Assembly: GCA_007922305.1 (NCBI GenBank)
Contig: ML677342.1
Coordinates: 186,001 to 250,000 of the forward strand
Length of the DNA stretch: 64,000 nt
Source: Dermatemys mawii
Taxonomy: Eukaryota; Chordata; Testudines; Dermatemydidae
Reading direction: 5' to 3'
The notes below the pieces were generated by a model that saw nothing but the letters and a program-made list of their open reading frames with translations, did no database searches and was not told the origin of the DNA. A program made the translations under genes and the position numbers. Of the stretch, positions 1 through 12,549 are shown in pieces; the first letter of the stretch is position 1, and each line of letters begins with the position of its first letter.

Positions 1-559
1 AAATCTGCAAGTTCTTCAAGCCCAGGATGAAGGAGAATGTGATATTCGCTTGAAGGCGCTCCTGATGGAGTCTGCCTTTACCTGATGCCAGAGCAGTGCT
101 CCGATTTGGCCCCAAGTACCGTGACCTTGGTGCGCAGAGTCCCTTCTGGTCTTCTGCCCTATGCCCCAGGAGACTAATGAAGAGAGGTGTCTTCACACTT
201 TGGACATAAGAAGGGCTCTTGCTTTCTGCCTAGATGGGACAAAACCTTTCTATAAGTCACTCAGCTTTTCATCTCTACAGCTGATAGGATGAAGGGCCTC
301 ACAGTATCCATGCAAAGGATTTCTAATTGGATCACCTCTTGCATTTGGACCCACTATGAGTTAGCGGGAGTCCCTCCACTGCCGATCATCAGAACCCCCT
401 CGACTACAGTGTAGGCATCTTCGGCGGCCTTCCTGGCACACGTTCTGATTCAGGACATCAGTAAACCATGAGGTGTATGGACCTCGGTATACACATTCAT
501 GGCCCACTATGCCATCATGCAACAGGCCAGGGATGATGCTGGGTTCGACAGAGCTGTGT

Positions 560-960
560 TGCAATCTACATGTCCGTGAGTTCCTTACCCACCTCTACAG
601 GTTCTGCTGGGACTCACCTAAGTTGAATGGACATGAGCAAGCACTCGAAGAAGAAGAAAAGAGTTACCTTTATTCATAAATGGTGCTCTTTAAGATGTGT
701 TGCTTGTGTCCATTCCACAACCAGCTCTCCTTCCCCGCTGTCGCCGTTTCCAGCAAGAAGGAATTGAGGATGGAGGGGGCCAGCCCTTCTACCGGCTCAT
801 ATGTGCCTCACTCCAGGGGGTACTAGAGCTGGTCCCCTACAGATACTGCTGAGGGAAAAGCTTCCGGCACTGGTGCATTTAGGAAGTGCACACACACCTA
901 AGTTGAATGGATATGAGCAACGCATCTCAAACACCAGTTATGGAAAAAGGTAACTGTGTA
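560..960. repeat. Unclassified interspersed repeat with direct and inverted copies of one module
   Basis: A 26-base sequence beginning cacctaagttgaatgg occurs at 615-640 and again at 895-920 with one mismatch. An inverted version of the following module (agatgtgttgcttgtgtcc, about 676-716) matches the reverse complement of about 903-944. This direct-plus-inverted arrangement, with a GC-rich centre, is typical of a transposon end or an LTR-like fossil. The part before 560 looks like the same kind of non-genic repeat DNA, with only short ORFs. I believe related sequence is common in turtle genomes but cannot assign a family from sequence alone. Confidence 0.55.
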
Positions 961-3111
961 TTTTTTTCAAAGTAGTGCAAATTAATCAGTGCCTTTTATG
1001 GAAATTTACCACAGAACCTTGCAGTATATTTACTCTTTCAGTATGATTTTGGAAACTAAGAATCATTGCATTGTCTCTACTGCAGGAAAACTGTTAGAAC
1101 CATATATAAACACAATTCTTCCCCAAGAGCGGGGATAACGTGGGTGCAGTACTGGTCGCTGAACACAGCAAATGTGTTATAATTTTAAGCCATTAGTAAA
1201 GAGGGAGAACAACTTTTGCAGTGTAGATAAGTCACTGGCAGTAATAAGCAAAAGATTCCTTCTGCTAAATCTTGAGTAATCTCTTATTTTCAGAGAAATT
1301 AGGGCCTATATTTGCGGACCTTTTATGGACACACACTTATAGTATAACCATTTGCATGTACTCCTGGGCACCTTTGTGAATTATTTTGTTCTTTATGCTC
1401 ACTTTCAAGGGCAGTCTCATTGCTGAAGAACTCTGAAGATAAAGAAAAGTATAACATAGCAATGCAAAATTATGGTAGATCACTCTGGTAAGCAGTGTTT
1501 TTTGTTTTATAAGTTGTTACTTCTTGCAATATCACAGTATTACTTTGAGTAATTCCACCACAAAATGAGGAATGGCCACATCCTTCATTTAATGGGTACT
1601 TTATGACAGATAAGAGATTCATATTTAACTTTCATTTTAATCTTAAACCATTTTTATCATATGCAGCACAAAATTTAGAGCTTGAGTATCGTATATGTAC
1701 CTTCATTAAATTGCTTTCACAGTTTCCCACTCTTAAAGCTCTGAGCCGTACCCATAATAATTCAATAGGTTTAACATAGCATTTCTTGTCTCTGTTTATG
1801 TAGTTTGCAGAAATAAGCCCAAACTCTTGGTTTTTCTACCTGCTATCTGACTTGGAATTTATTCCCTTTCTTTTTGCAGATAATCTAGTTTGTAGTATGA
1901 GTAGTTAGCTGTTGTATGTTGTCACTACTTTTTTAAAGCAAGATGTGTTTTGCTGAGATCAGCTTCCAACAGTTCCAGGAGGTTGGAGTCTAAAGTTATG
2001 TGAGAAATCCCCGTAGAGTGGCATCTTGTAGCTAGTGTTCCTTGGATAGGGTTGTTCCATTGGCAGAGCTGTGCTATTGCTTTGACCTTTGGGGTCATGT
2101 TGGCTGACTTGAACTAGTTCTCATAAACAGCACTATTGATGTCTGCCTCAACAGTCGGAAGCATAAAGAGTAGAATAATCTCTGCATCAGTACCTTCTAG
2201 TCCTCTAATTCCAGCTCGGGGGCATAGGATGGAGAGAATCTTGACGTCAGAGGACAGTTTCAAACCACTTCCTTTGTGGTGGCTTCAGCTCTGTTAAGCA
2301 AGGTTTTAGAAGTAAATTTTATTTAGGCAAGAAATACCTACCCATGACTTCAACATGAGTGCTGGAACCAGTGTCCTCATTCTAGAGAGGTCATGTCTTC
2401 CCATGATATTTATTTCTCTAAGAGGATCTTGGTAGATGTTAAGTGTTGTGATGCTCAACGTCCTCATTCCATGTTGCTTGTATTGTATGTGAATATGGTC
2501 ATTCTGGTCTTCCAAAAAGAATACAAAATGATGCAACATTTTTGTGTGAGTACAAAGTTCCCATGATTGTTAATGAACTTCAGAAAATAGTCCTATTGCC
2601 TTTCTGCTACGATGGTCTTATTTATAGCAAGATTGCCTAATCTGTTCTTCCTCTTACCCCCATAACAATCACGAGGCAATATCTTTGTATCATACTATAA
2701 TATCATTCCCTGGATCGTATGTGTGATCAATTAATATTAGTGTGCTCGTAGGGCTGATACAAATTTCAGATAGCTCCAACAAGCCATAATTGTGTTTATT
2801 TTGCAAATCTGACGAAATGTAGTATTTCTGAGCTAGTAACACGGACATGAAGCTTTCACGTAAGTGAAATGGGATTGCAAATATCCACATTAACTATAAG
2901 TTCATACTCCACTGAGAATGAAAGGCTTGAGGGTACACTAATAGTTCTATATTTCTTTAAACCAAAATTCAATCCTTTTCGTTTTAATATACTGGGCTTC
3001 TAAAAGACAGAGTTAGTGAATTTATCTGATGGTTGTACAGATTATGAACTGGGCCTGCTTAAAACTGCAGTTCAAAGCTGATTTGGGGCATATTTATTTA
3101 TTTATTTTTAG
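961..3111 (+). other. Intronic sequence upstream of the first SKIC3 exon seen
   Basis: AT-rich sequence with no ORF or splice-bounded exon that I can support. An earlier SKIC3 exon could in principle hide here, but no stretch with acceptor, TPR-like reading and donor was found. It ends in the strong pyrimidine-rich acceptor of the 3112 exon. Confidence 0.5.
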
Positions 3112-3236
3112 TGCCATAGGTCAATATGACAAGGCCATCCAGGCTTACATGTCCACTCCTCTCACAGAGTTAGAGGGCATCATAGGAGTTGCACTAGCTT
3201 ACTTCAAGAAAGGGCTTTTACAAGACAGCATTAAAG
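3112..3236 (+). CDS. SKIC3: SKIC3 coding exon (first in window)
   Basis: This exon encodes a TPR unit read as GQYDKAIQAYMSTPLTEL and then GVALAYFKKGLLQDSIK. The acceptor is a T-rich tract ending ag at 3110-3111, and the donor is gtaagt after 3236. It enters with one base completing a codon and leaves one base over, which pairs with the next exon to make Ala. A second AG at 3118-3119 offers an alternative start at 3120, but the first AG has the better tract. Confidence 0.9.
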
Positions 3237-3987
3237 GTAAGTGTCCGTTCAAACCAAGGTATAGTACATGGCCTGACACTAAAGGAATATGGCATTTTCT
3301 AGATGAACACTTACCCCTTTTGACTTTGTACACCTGATCGACAAGTTCTGTCCCAACTTATGCACTCATTGGGGTAGTGGTACGGGGAATAAAGAAGGCA
3401 GAGAATTTTCAGGTTTTCATATAAAATTCATCATCACGAGATTGCTACAATGAGCTATTGTAGTGTACTGGAAAAAATGTCTTTTACATACCAATTGACA
3501 TTTTCAGGGCAGGACACTGTGGCAGTATCAGTACTTGCTTACTCTCTGTGTCTAGTATGAGAGGATAGGGAAATAAAGATATTATGGACAAACGTGGAGG
3601 TAAACTTTAAAAATGGGTTTTTGCTGCTTGGGCCAGGGAATCTTGAAACATCAAGAGAAAGCATTATTTTCCTAGAAGTTCCTTTATCACTTTTTTCAAC
3701 AATTTTTAGCATTCATTACATATGAAAACTATTTAGGTTTCAAAGTCAAACACTCAGAAGTTAGGAAATGGCAGACTTACAGTTGCATTTTCTTGTGCAA
3801 CCTTTATTCTTCCCCTTTGTGTCCAACGTGTGCACTGAATGTGGCTGGGTCCTGTAGAGAAAAATGTATGTGATCATGTAACTACAGACTCTCCTAGTGC
3901 ATGTATATGTCTGAATCTTGTCATTCCAGAATGCTTTAAATCTCTTGGTTGCTTTTTTAAATTCCTATCTTAATTTAATATTCCCAG

Positions 3988-4111
3988 CCTATGAGAGAGC
4001 CCTGTCTCTTGCTGAATCTGAACAAGACAAAGCCCATATCTTGACAGCCCTTGCAATAATGGAGTACAAACAGAATAAAGTGGATGCTGCGAAAGCCTTG
4101 CTGTTTAAATG
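3988..4111 (+). CDS. SKIC3: SKIC3 coding exon
   Basis: It continues the TPR array with [16 protein letters not shown] and then [17 protein letters not shown], a clear helix-turn-helix pair of TPR spacing. The acceptor is ttcccag and the donor is gtaggt. Entry and exit phases match the flanking exons; the exit codon is split as tg|c (Cys). The intron before it (3237-3987) shows no other feature. Confidence 0.92.
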
Positions 4112-4730
4112 GTAGGTGGATGGTGTAGCATGAGTGAGTGTGAGAAAAAGAACTTGTCAGAATTTGAAAGTACTGTTAGAAGCTTTAACTTGGAAGTTTT
4201 TATTTGGCTTGCTTTTTTTAGCCCCAAAGTAATGAAGTACAAACACTGAAGGCAGCCTTGTAAATTAATCTAAAAGCAGTGGTAATGTACCTACAAGTAG
4301 TACTTATCTTCACATTAGTTAAGTAGCTTGCTGTGTAAACTGAGATACTTTTCAAAACTTAATTTCCTATTCTGTGGCATTCCTTGAAAAATAAGTTCCA
4401 AGTTTCTATCTTCATTTTCTTCAGAGAGTTTAAAGACTTCCAGCGTTAGGAAAAGTGGGTGGTGGTCACCTGCAATAAATAACTTTTTCTTAATAAAAAT
4501 GTAACCTCAGTAATTAAAAATCCCCTAAAGAATAATGTTCTAAGCACTGCAGAGTGTCATGGCAGTACTCTATGGATTTCACTTAAAGATCAGCAGTCTT
4601 GTTTCCCCTCTGCATTTGATAAGTGGTTTTTTATCTTTCAGCAACTTGAAGACTAAAAAAATTGGCAGCCAGAAATTAGCCTTTACCATTTCAGCCCCTG
4701 ATGTTGAGCAGATTGGCTGATTAAAAAACA

Positions 4731-4935
4731 ATGAGGCGTTCAGTGGCACCTTAAAGACTAACAGATTGATTTGAGCCTAAATTTTCATGGGTAAAAAACC
4801 CACTTCTTGCATGTGAAAAAGTGGGTAAAAAACCCACGGAAGTTTATGCCCAAATAAAGCTGTTAGTCTTTAAGGTGCCTCCGGATGCCTCTTTGTTTTT
4901 GTGGATACAGACTAACATGGCTACCCCAATACAGT
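4731..4935. mobile_element. Palindromic foldback (MITE-like) element
   Basis: The left arm (about 4743-4795, gtggcaccttaaagactaac) is the reverse complement of the right arm (about 4835-4888, gttagtctttaaggtgcc). A short hairpin centre contains two copies of a gtaaaaaaccca motif. The tail gtggatacagactaacatgg follows the right arm. This is a non-autonomous repeat of a type abundant in turtles; a half copy lies at 52436-52531. The superfamily cannot be assigned here. Confidence 0.7.
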
Positions 4936-6364
4936 ACTTTCCCTGTTTACCAAAGAACATTGTGTCGGAAACATGACCATATTGACCATTTCCATCCTGC
5001 CAGAAAATCCTCAAATTACTGAAATAATTGAGGTCTGTGACCTGGTGCTTTAAATCCTGAGTAATTGATGATTAACATGATGTAGGAAAATGTTATTTCT
5101 AGTTAGTCACGAAAGTGTTCTTTCTATTTTTAACATAAATTTCAACAATGAGTGCTTCCTACATAACATTAGTCACTAGCATTAAAGAAAACTAGTAAAT
5201 GCTCTGGAAATGCATCATTTTTAACTGGAAGCATGTAACATTACAAAGTGAAATCTGTCAAGACTATAAATGTTGTTATTGGTTTTACACCCATATAGTG
5301 GACTGATGGCAACACAAACCTGCAAAATTTTTTTTCACATAATTAGATATAGTTAGTATCAGTAGCTGATATTAAAGAGTATAACTGTCATCTTGTGTTG
5401 GAGTCTGAAGAAACTAAAGATCTAAATGTTCTAACTATTCTTCTGTGCTTTTTATAAAATAAGGATATTTTTCCATCTGTAGTTCACAAAACTGGTTAAC
5501 CAAGATGTTGGAGGATTGTTTCTTCCATTGATTAGCAACACAGCATAGAAGTAGGATATTAAATACTTGACCTCCAGTGAAATCATCAATACTAAAACAA
5601 AACAATAGGACCAATATGTTTAGGAATCTTTTCATATTCTATTGCTAAACTACAACAGGCAGTGTCTTTATATTTATGTCCAATTTTAGGATGTGACCAC
5701 CAAATAAATGAATTCTCATCATCCCACATTCTGATAGTTGTTTCCTTTTAATTTGATCAGATGATACTGCAGCAATTTTCTTTTAAATCAGAACATATTG
5801 AATTTGTGTAATCTCTTGTGATGTGTAGTTTTTGTGCAGCAGTTTTTCTCTCTACAGCTTGCCCACTTCTTAATGGAAAGCAGTTCTGCTTCTGCATTAC
5901 TACTATTCAAAGCTTTTTATAAAACTGCTACATATTTAAGCAGCAGTATAGTTAATTGTTTTTAATAAGTTTTTAGAATACTCTTTATCTAGATGAAAAT
6001 TATTTTGAGCTTAAAGAAAAGCAATACTTCATTGGGATTTGATTATGTATTCCAATTTTCCCTCCAGATTGGTGCTAGTTTCACCAGCAGTGGCTAATGC
6101 ACATACATTTCATTTTAATTTCCTAACCTCCTTGCACATTTCCTCAAACAGCTTCATGGAAAATGCAGCACATATATTTAAGCACGTGCAACAGCAGGAG
6201 TAGTTTACTGACTGGACTGCAAATTGTTTCCCTTATTGATTCCTGTTGCTATAGCATGGAGTTGCAGTAGTCATATTTGTATTCATGGTACAGTGCAAAC
6301 TGCTAAATATGAAATGCTGACAAAGATGTAAATATTCCTCCCCACCACAACCCCCCTTCGTCAG

Positions 6365-6384
6365 TTTTTTTTTTTTTTTTTTTT
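6365..6384. repeat. Poly-T run
   Basis: An uninterrupted T tract of about 20 bases followed by AAA. It is a low-complexity tract in a SKIC3 intron with no clear retroposon body attached. Confidence 0.8.
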
Positions 6385-7215
6385 AAATTGGGAAATACAT
6401 ATATCCTTTACCCTGACTGCTAGCTCTGTGCAGATTTTATTACTCAAACACAGTTAATTTTAACTTAGATGTTCTTGGAAAATTATACAGAAATTCTACG
6501 GCTACCTGAAACACAATTTTATGTAAGAGGGAATTCTTTTCCTGGTAGAGACTGGATCCTTTTTACTCTAGTGAATCTAAATCAAAGCTCTCATAAGTTA
6601 TTTACATCAGATATCAAATACTGCCATGCCCTTAAAAGAAGTGGGTGGGGTGGGGTGGAGAGGAACAAACCTCCTCTCCAAAAATCAGATTGCTTAGTAT
6701 GAGTAATTGAGTTTATATATACTATTGGAGAAACATTTGCTTCAAGAGAAAGTACATGAATAGGGTTGAGGAGATATTTGTCTCTCTTAGCATACATTTT
6801 TTATGGCTATTCTTTTTAAACACAGACAACTAAACAAGCCCAGTTCTTGCCAACCAATAGTCATGAGCTTTAAAAGCTGAAACCCACATAACTCATTGTA
6901 CTCAATCTTCTGCAAAGGACTTAAGAATATTGATGTAGGACTGAGTTTGAGAGTCATGCCATGAGAGACTATTAATTCAGTAGACACATTATTATTGCTG
7001 GATTAGGAGTTCAAACATACTATGAGCTAAAGAGGATGTTTTGTTGCTCTGAAGAGGTAGTTACAATTTGGAGTGAATCTTGTAAGTAAATTTGCTTTGT
7101 TGTTTAAACAGCACTTAAAACACTGTGACAAGTGGAAGTGGATGACAAGTCCTGCAAACTATACTTGTGACTAGTATTGTATTACATAATAACCTGTTTT
7201 CCATTGTATTTACAG

Positions 7216-7437
7216 CTCTATATTAAAGGAACCTACTACAGAAAGCCTGCAGGCTCTGTGCACTCTAGGTCTGGCAAAGCAGGATGCTACACTTGCAACA
7301 GCAGCACATAAAGAATTACTGAAGCACACACAAAACAAGGATAACGTTTATGAGAGATGCCTTATTACATCTGCTGTGTATGCGCTGCAAGGTAGAAATG
7401 TGGGAGTGCAGAGGCAAGCTTCCAGAGCTGTCCATAG
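7216..7437 (+). CDS. SKIC3: SKIC3 coding exon
   Basis: This is the longest SKIC3 exon in the window. It encodes [20 protein letters not shown], then [12 protein letters not shown], and later [20 protein letters not shown]. The acceptor is tttacag and the donor is gtgtgt after 7437. Entry completes a Cys codon and exit leaves ag, which joins t of the next exon (Ser). Helical TPR-type periodicity continues. Confidence 0.92.
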
Positions 7438-7658
7438 GTGTGTGGTCTACATTTTTTGTATATTAATGGCAATTAAACTTTTACCAAAATTATCCTTTTT
7501 AAACTTTGAGTGTGGTGGAACAAGCCTTACTAAGCAAATATCTACACTTTTATCATATACCGAGAGACAAACTCTTGTATCTTAAGAGTAAAAAGTGTAA
7601 TTCATTTAGATCAAGTCAAATGGCAAGAGCTGCCTTTATTCTTGCCTTTATTCTATCA

Positions 7659-7969
7659 CAGGGGTAGGCAACCTATGGCATGGGCACCAAAGGCGGCACA
7701 TAAGCTGATTTTTCAGTGGCACTCACACTGCCTGGGTCCTGGCCACCGGTCTGGGGGGCTCTGCATTTTAATTTAATTTTAAGTGAAGCGTCTTTAAGGT
7801 TTTTAAAATGTTTTGTACATTACAACAACACTAGTTTAGTTATAAATTATAGACTTGTAGAAAGAGACCTTCTAAAACTGTTAAAATGTATTACTGGCAC
7901 ATGAAACCTTAAATTAAAGTGAATAAATGAAGACTCGGCACACTACTTCTGAAAGGTTGCCAACCCCTG
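7659..7969. mobile_element. hAT-type non-autonomous DNA transposon with perfect 8-bp TSD
   Basis: The element starts CAGGGGTAGGCAACCT and ends with the reverse complement of CAGGGGTTGGCAACCT, so about 15 of 16 terminal bases match. It is flanked by identical 8-base duplications ttctatca at 7651-7658 and 7970-7977. Terminal sequence and 8-bp TSD are both diagnostic of hAT elements. The 311-bp interior is AT-rich and has no transposase. It lies in a SKIC3 intron. Confidence 0.92.
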
Positions 7970-8661
7970 TTCTATCATGAAATACTATCATATTTTTTAT
8001 GGGATCAAATTGTTTTACTCTTAAGAACACATTACATAATTATAAGTCATCTTATGGTCAGCATGTATACCATAAACTTCTGTGTGCTCATTGTTGAGTC
8101 TCTGGGTTATACAATAGAATCTTACCGATAAAGCTGGGAAATGTCTGCACTGCAGCAGATTTTGCACTGATCTCTCAAGTTTTATCTAATGTAATCTTAA
8201 ATGGCTTCTTAGGCAGTTGATTCCATTAGCTAAATGTTTTTTGATTAATCTAAGTGTGGGGGGAAGGGGTTAAGTTTCAAGCTGTTGCTCTTGGTTATGC
8301 CATTAATCACCTACAACTTGTACTATCACCCCTCAAATGTTTGACTGCTATCCTACACTTCTCTCTTTCCAGTTTATCTTAAATTCTCTTATCCAGAGCA
8401 GGTTTCTAGTTTTTAATAACATGTCTCTGTTTTTTGATGACACTGACACATAAGAGAGACTGTATTCTCCCTAATCTATAATTGTATATGTCTTCACTTT
8501 AGCCATGGGAGCTGTTTGCACAGCTTCTTTTAAAAAGATTACAAATGTAAATGTTGATTACAGTAGCGGGTAGATGCCTATGCAGAGATGTGACAAGCAG
8601 GATTCACTAAGTACACCTCTATAGGGAATGCAAATCTGAATATCCTTACTTTCTTCTGTAG

Positions 8662-8734
8662 TAACCCAGATGATCCTGCCCTTTGGTCTCTTCTGTCTCA
8701 ACTTGTTCCTCTGTATACGCCACAAAATGCAAAG
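8662..8734 (+). CDS. SKIC3: SKIC3 coding exon
   Basis: A short exon encoding NPDDPALWSLLSQLVPLYTP and then QNAK. The NPDDPALW start is a typical opening of a TPR helix A. The acceptor is ttctgtag and the donor is gtaagt. The exon enters with one base completing Ser and ends in phase 0. The preceding intron (7438-8661) holds the hAT element and, around 8150-8430, sequence that may be an old antisense CR1 or L3 fragment. Confidence 0.9.
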
Positions 8735-9120
8735 GTAAGTGTGTTGCAGTTATCACATATGAAGCTATGACCATGTTTTAAGCAACTTATATTTATATTT
8801 GAGTAGAGTTCAGTAACTAAATTTTTGTAATATGCTATTGTACACTAATTAACAAGAAAACTATTATGATTGCATTTCTGACAAGTTGCATACGCAACTG
8901 TCATTTTTGTGTGTATGCTTTAACAAAAGCAGTGATGCTCCCTTTAAAATAAATAAAAACACGATGCATTAGCTTGAACGAGAAAATACCTGAATGTAAA
9001 ATTAGTTCATATTATTGATCAAGGTCAAGATCAGAAGAATGATCCTGTCATTTCAACATCCCTCATAAAACCCCGACATTAAACAATAGTGATGTAATCT
9101 GTTCAATATTTATCTTGTAG

Positions 9121-9174
9121 GGTGGAGCTGTGGCAGGAAATGTTGCTCGGATACTTGATTTAAACCAGGGAAAG
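9121..9174 (+). CDS. SKIC3: SKIC3 micro-scale coding exon (54 nt)
   Basis: Eighteen codons, GGAVAGNVARILDLNQGK, phase 0 at both ends. The acceptor is tatcttgtag. The donor gtttgt is weaker than the others in the gene. The following intron is only 115 bases. Because it is in phase on both sides, skipping would keep the frame, so it is a candidate cassette exon. Confidence 0.88.
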
Positions 9175-9289
9175 GTTTGTTTTTCACTTCAGACTTTGTA
9201 ATTCAATAAATAATCCTAAAGTGAACACATTTTGGCTTTTTATAAAGTAATATTGAAGCACTCTAATGTTGCTTATTCTTCATGTGTAG

Positions 9290-9401
9290 AAAGCCCTGCT
9301 GCATACTGCAGTTAATCAGTTGGCGGTGGGATGTCATTCAGCTGAAGATGAGAAAAATAATGCATTGAAGGATATCCAAAAGGCAGTACATCTTTTTCCA
9401 G
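9290..9401 (+). CDS. SKIC3: SKIC3 coding exon
   Basis: It encodes [16 protein letters not shown] and then [18 protein letters not shown], a TPR helix pair. The acceptor is catgtgtag and the donor is gtgatc. It ends with one base that joins the at of the 17110 exon to give Asp, so the 7.7-kb intron that follows is phase-consistent without a missing exon. Confidence 0.9.
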
Positions 9402-11799
9402 GTGATCATTACTCTTTCACAAACATTCATACTGTTTTATATTATAAACTTCTATTTGTTAGACAGGATTCCAGTAATATTTCAGGGGAGAGTCCTTTGA
9501 TCAAGTAATATAGATTTAGCTTTCCAGGGACTGTTTGAACACATCAAGGGATAGGTAAGTGCTGAAGTTGAGGCTCGCTCTGACAACACTGGAAATTATT
9601 TAATCTCTCAAAGAGAGAAGAAATTTGTGATGGTGATTGTTTCACACACTAGTCTCAAAATTCAGACACTCAATGAATTATAACCTGTTGCACTGACCAG
9701 GAAAGATCTATTCATGATTTTTTGAGAGTTTGGATTGCAAACAGTGTATTAATTTACTGAACATTGGTTAGCACTACAGGCAGCTGTCCTGTAAGTAAAT
9801 GACAATCTTTATTGTTGTAGTAAATGCAAAACTCATGTTGAGATTGTGAAATCAAGCACTCAGAAGTCAAATACCAAAACATTAAATTTCTTCTTCAGTG
9901 TTAATGCTGTGTTATGCATTAACATAGTATATAAAAATCAGTTTATCACTTTCTCACAGATATAGGGTGATTTGACACTTTCTATAGCTTTGTTTCATTT
10001 TCCAGTAGTTATTCATTTTTCTCCTTCACATCCCTTCTCAAAAATCTCCTTTGCTATGATGCCTAAAAAACTTGAACAGTGTAGACTGCTGGTGTGCTGA
10101 GACCACTGCCTATCATGCTGATCAATAATGTCTTGTTTCTTATTGTCTATATCCATCTCTTGCATCTGGTCTTATATGTAAATTGAGATCTTCCTTGGGC
10201 ATTAGACAGTGTCCCAGTGTGATCCTGGTCCATGATCTGGATTTGTAGGCACTATAATAATGCAAATAATTGTATAGGCGGATCTGATACTGGTGCCTGT
10301 TAACTTTGTTGCCCAGTGCTTTTCATAAGACTCTGTTTTCAGGTACTTATGACTTTGTCAAACTTTTACTCACTTGTCTAAAATTTTTCATAGTGAGTAT
10401 TTGCCTTTAGGCTGAATTTTAGTTTGGAAAATTTCAGGCAGACCAGTTCAGCTGTTTCTGAGAATGGGATTAAGAGAAAATACATTTTTCCCATTTAAAA
10501 CAAATTCTGGTGATCTTTTCTTTCAACAAAGTTAGCACCCTGTACTTTGGAGTCAGGGACTTGTAATCTGGCAGGAGAGTGGCAAGTAGTCTGAGACTGG
10601 GTACAAAGGAGAGCAGGCAGAGATGCTGAGAGTGGAAGCAGGATGGTTAACTTGAAGAGTGGAGGCTGGGATTACATAGGCAAGGAGAATGAGATTGGAC
10701 AAGGAGTCATGGGTAGGGAAGAGACAATACAGTACAGAGATCAGGATGGAGGGAACAGGGCAGGGCAAGCCCTGAAATGGACAGAACAGTTTGACCTCTA
10801 GAGCATACTCCCCTCTAAACCCTGGAATATAATATAGAATTCCTGAGTTGTACCATTTCTCTCCCCATAGCAATATCTGCGAAACGCAGTGGCAAAGTTT
10901 GTGTGTTTGCCCACCCCATCCCTAGTTCAGGTCCACAGAGGATGACAACTTACTACTTCTACTAACTTAAGTGGCAGAGATCTGTGCAGTGGATCTTAAG
11001 GTTCCACCCCTGCTGATGAATCATGTGGTGGTTAATACATTGCTGCTTGATGGAATTTGTTTTTTCAGTTCGGTTTAAAAATAAAAACCTAGGAATTTAT
11101 ACATGTTGTTCAGTGTGTGGCATGGGGGCCACACATTGCACTGTGAAGAGAAAACACAATGATGAACAGCTGCTCATTAAGTGAGCAACTATCCACTCTG
11201 TACATTGAATGAGGCAGGCTTCCTATGTAATTAACTACTGTATCATAATGCATATACATAAGGGGGATGAATGAAGGTTGCCAAGGCATGCTTGAATCTG
11301 GCATTTCTTAACTTTTGAGTGCCTGAGTTTGCAATCTTAATACAGTAACTGAAGTGGGAACACTGGATTTGTATGGGACAGAAGTAAACATTTGTTGAAA
11401 ATGTGGAGCTGTTCTGGGATTGCAGAATATACAGTGACGTTCAGGGAGAAGTAGGTTCTTCACAAATGTTGGACAAAAGGAAAATATTGTGTCATGACCT
11501 CTGGGCAGTGTTTGGAAATACTACAATAAGTGCACAGTTTTAAGTGTACAAAATTCTATAATTATGAAGCAAAGAAAACTATAGTCCCTGGAGCTTCTTA
11601 AAACTTTCCCTTCTTTGTAATAACACTTAACATGTAGCCTATCTAAAAGGGTTCTCTACGACTCAGTGATGTTGCTGCTAGTGCACACAACTTCTCAGGC
11701 ACTTAAAGTAGAAGATACCAAAGAATCCAGCTTAATATGTTCTAGGAATTATTTGAAGAAAGTTCTATTGCCTGTGTTGTACCAGAGGTCAAACTAAAG

Positions 11800-12549
11800 C
11801 TGCAGTTCTCAACCAGGATCTGTGGCCCCCTGGGGGTCTGTGAGCCCTTTCAGGGGGGCTGCACAGCCCCATGGCTGAAAGCCAGTGCCCTGAGCCCCAG
11901 TGCTGAAGCCAGGAGCGGCACAGGACTGAAGCTGACGGTTTCCCCCGATCCCAGCCGGAAGCCCCAGCACGCTTTCCTCCACTGAACTTGGGAGCCACAT
12001 TGGGAGCCCCCACACCCTCACACAGCTCCTAGCTACCTCCTCCCTGAACCTTGAGCTACTCCCATCACTTCACACAGCACCTAGCTATCTCCTCCCTGCA
12101 CCCTGAGCAGTTTTCAAACTTTTTGAACTGAGTTCCCCCTTTGAGTTATATTTTTTGGTTGTGTCCCCTGCAGCCAAGACAGGTGAGGTGGCCTCCTGCG
12201 TGAGTCTGGCTGGAGTGTGGCGCTTCCTCCCTGGACCTTACTGTATGGAGCTGGCTCAAGCCTTGCCAACCCTTGTCCTCCCAAAATACAAGTAAAACTA
12301 TGCCTATATCCAGGGGTTCCCAGCTCCGGCCCGGAGCTCCAAGCAACGGCTTTAGCCCCAGGAAGCCTGAACAGCTTAGCTTCACCAGGCCTCCGGTGGC
12401 ATGGGCCCTGGGCAATTGCCCTGCTTGCTGCCCCCTAACGCTAGCTCTAGCTTTTATGCAGAAAACCAGTTGTCATGGCACAGGTGGGCCATGGATTTTT
12501 ATAGCATGTTGGGGGAGCCTTGGAAAGGAAAAAGGTTTGAGAACCCCTG
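11800..12549. mobile_element. hAT-type element with 7/8 TSD
   Basis: The left end reads ctgcagttctcaacc and the right end is the reverse complement of caggggttctcaaacc, so the termini match over most of 16 bases. The flanks aactaaag (11792-11799) and gactaaag (12550-12557) differ at one base, which fits an old 8-bp duplication. The interior is GC-rich and carries no transposase frame. Confidence 0.82.

Larger units (their letters stand above)
4112..7215 (+). other. SKIC3 intron, 3.1 kb
   Basis: Apart from the foldback element at 4731-4935 and the T-run at 6365-6384, this intron is AT-rich with no recognisable gene. The short ORFs at 5435-5635 and 6469-6987 have no splice context or family resemblance and are chance frames. 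Confidence 0.7.

Noticed and set aside
10553..10873. 106-codon - strand frame in the large SKIC3 intron
   Set aside because: Ser/Pro/Leu-rich with no domain, no splice signals and no known neighbour gene expected here.
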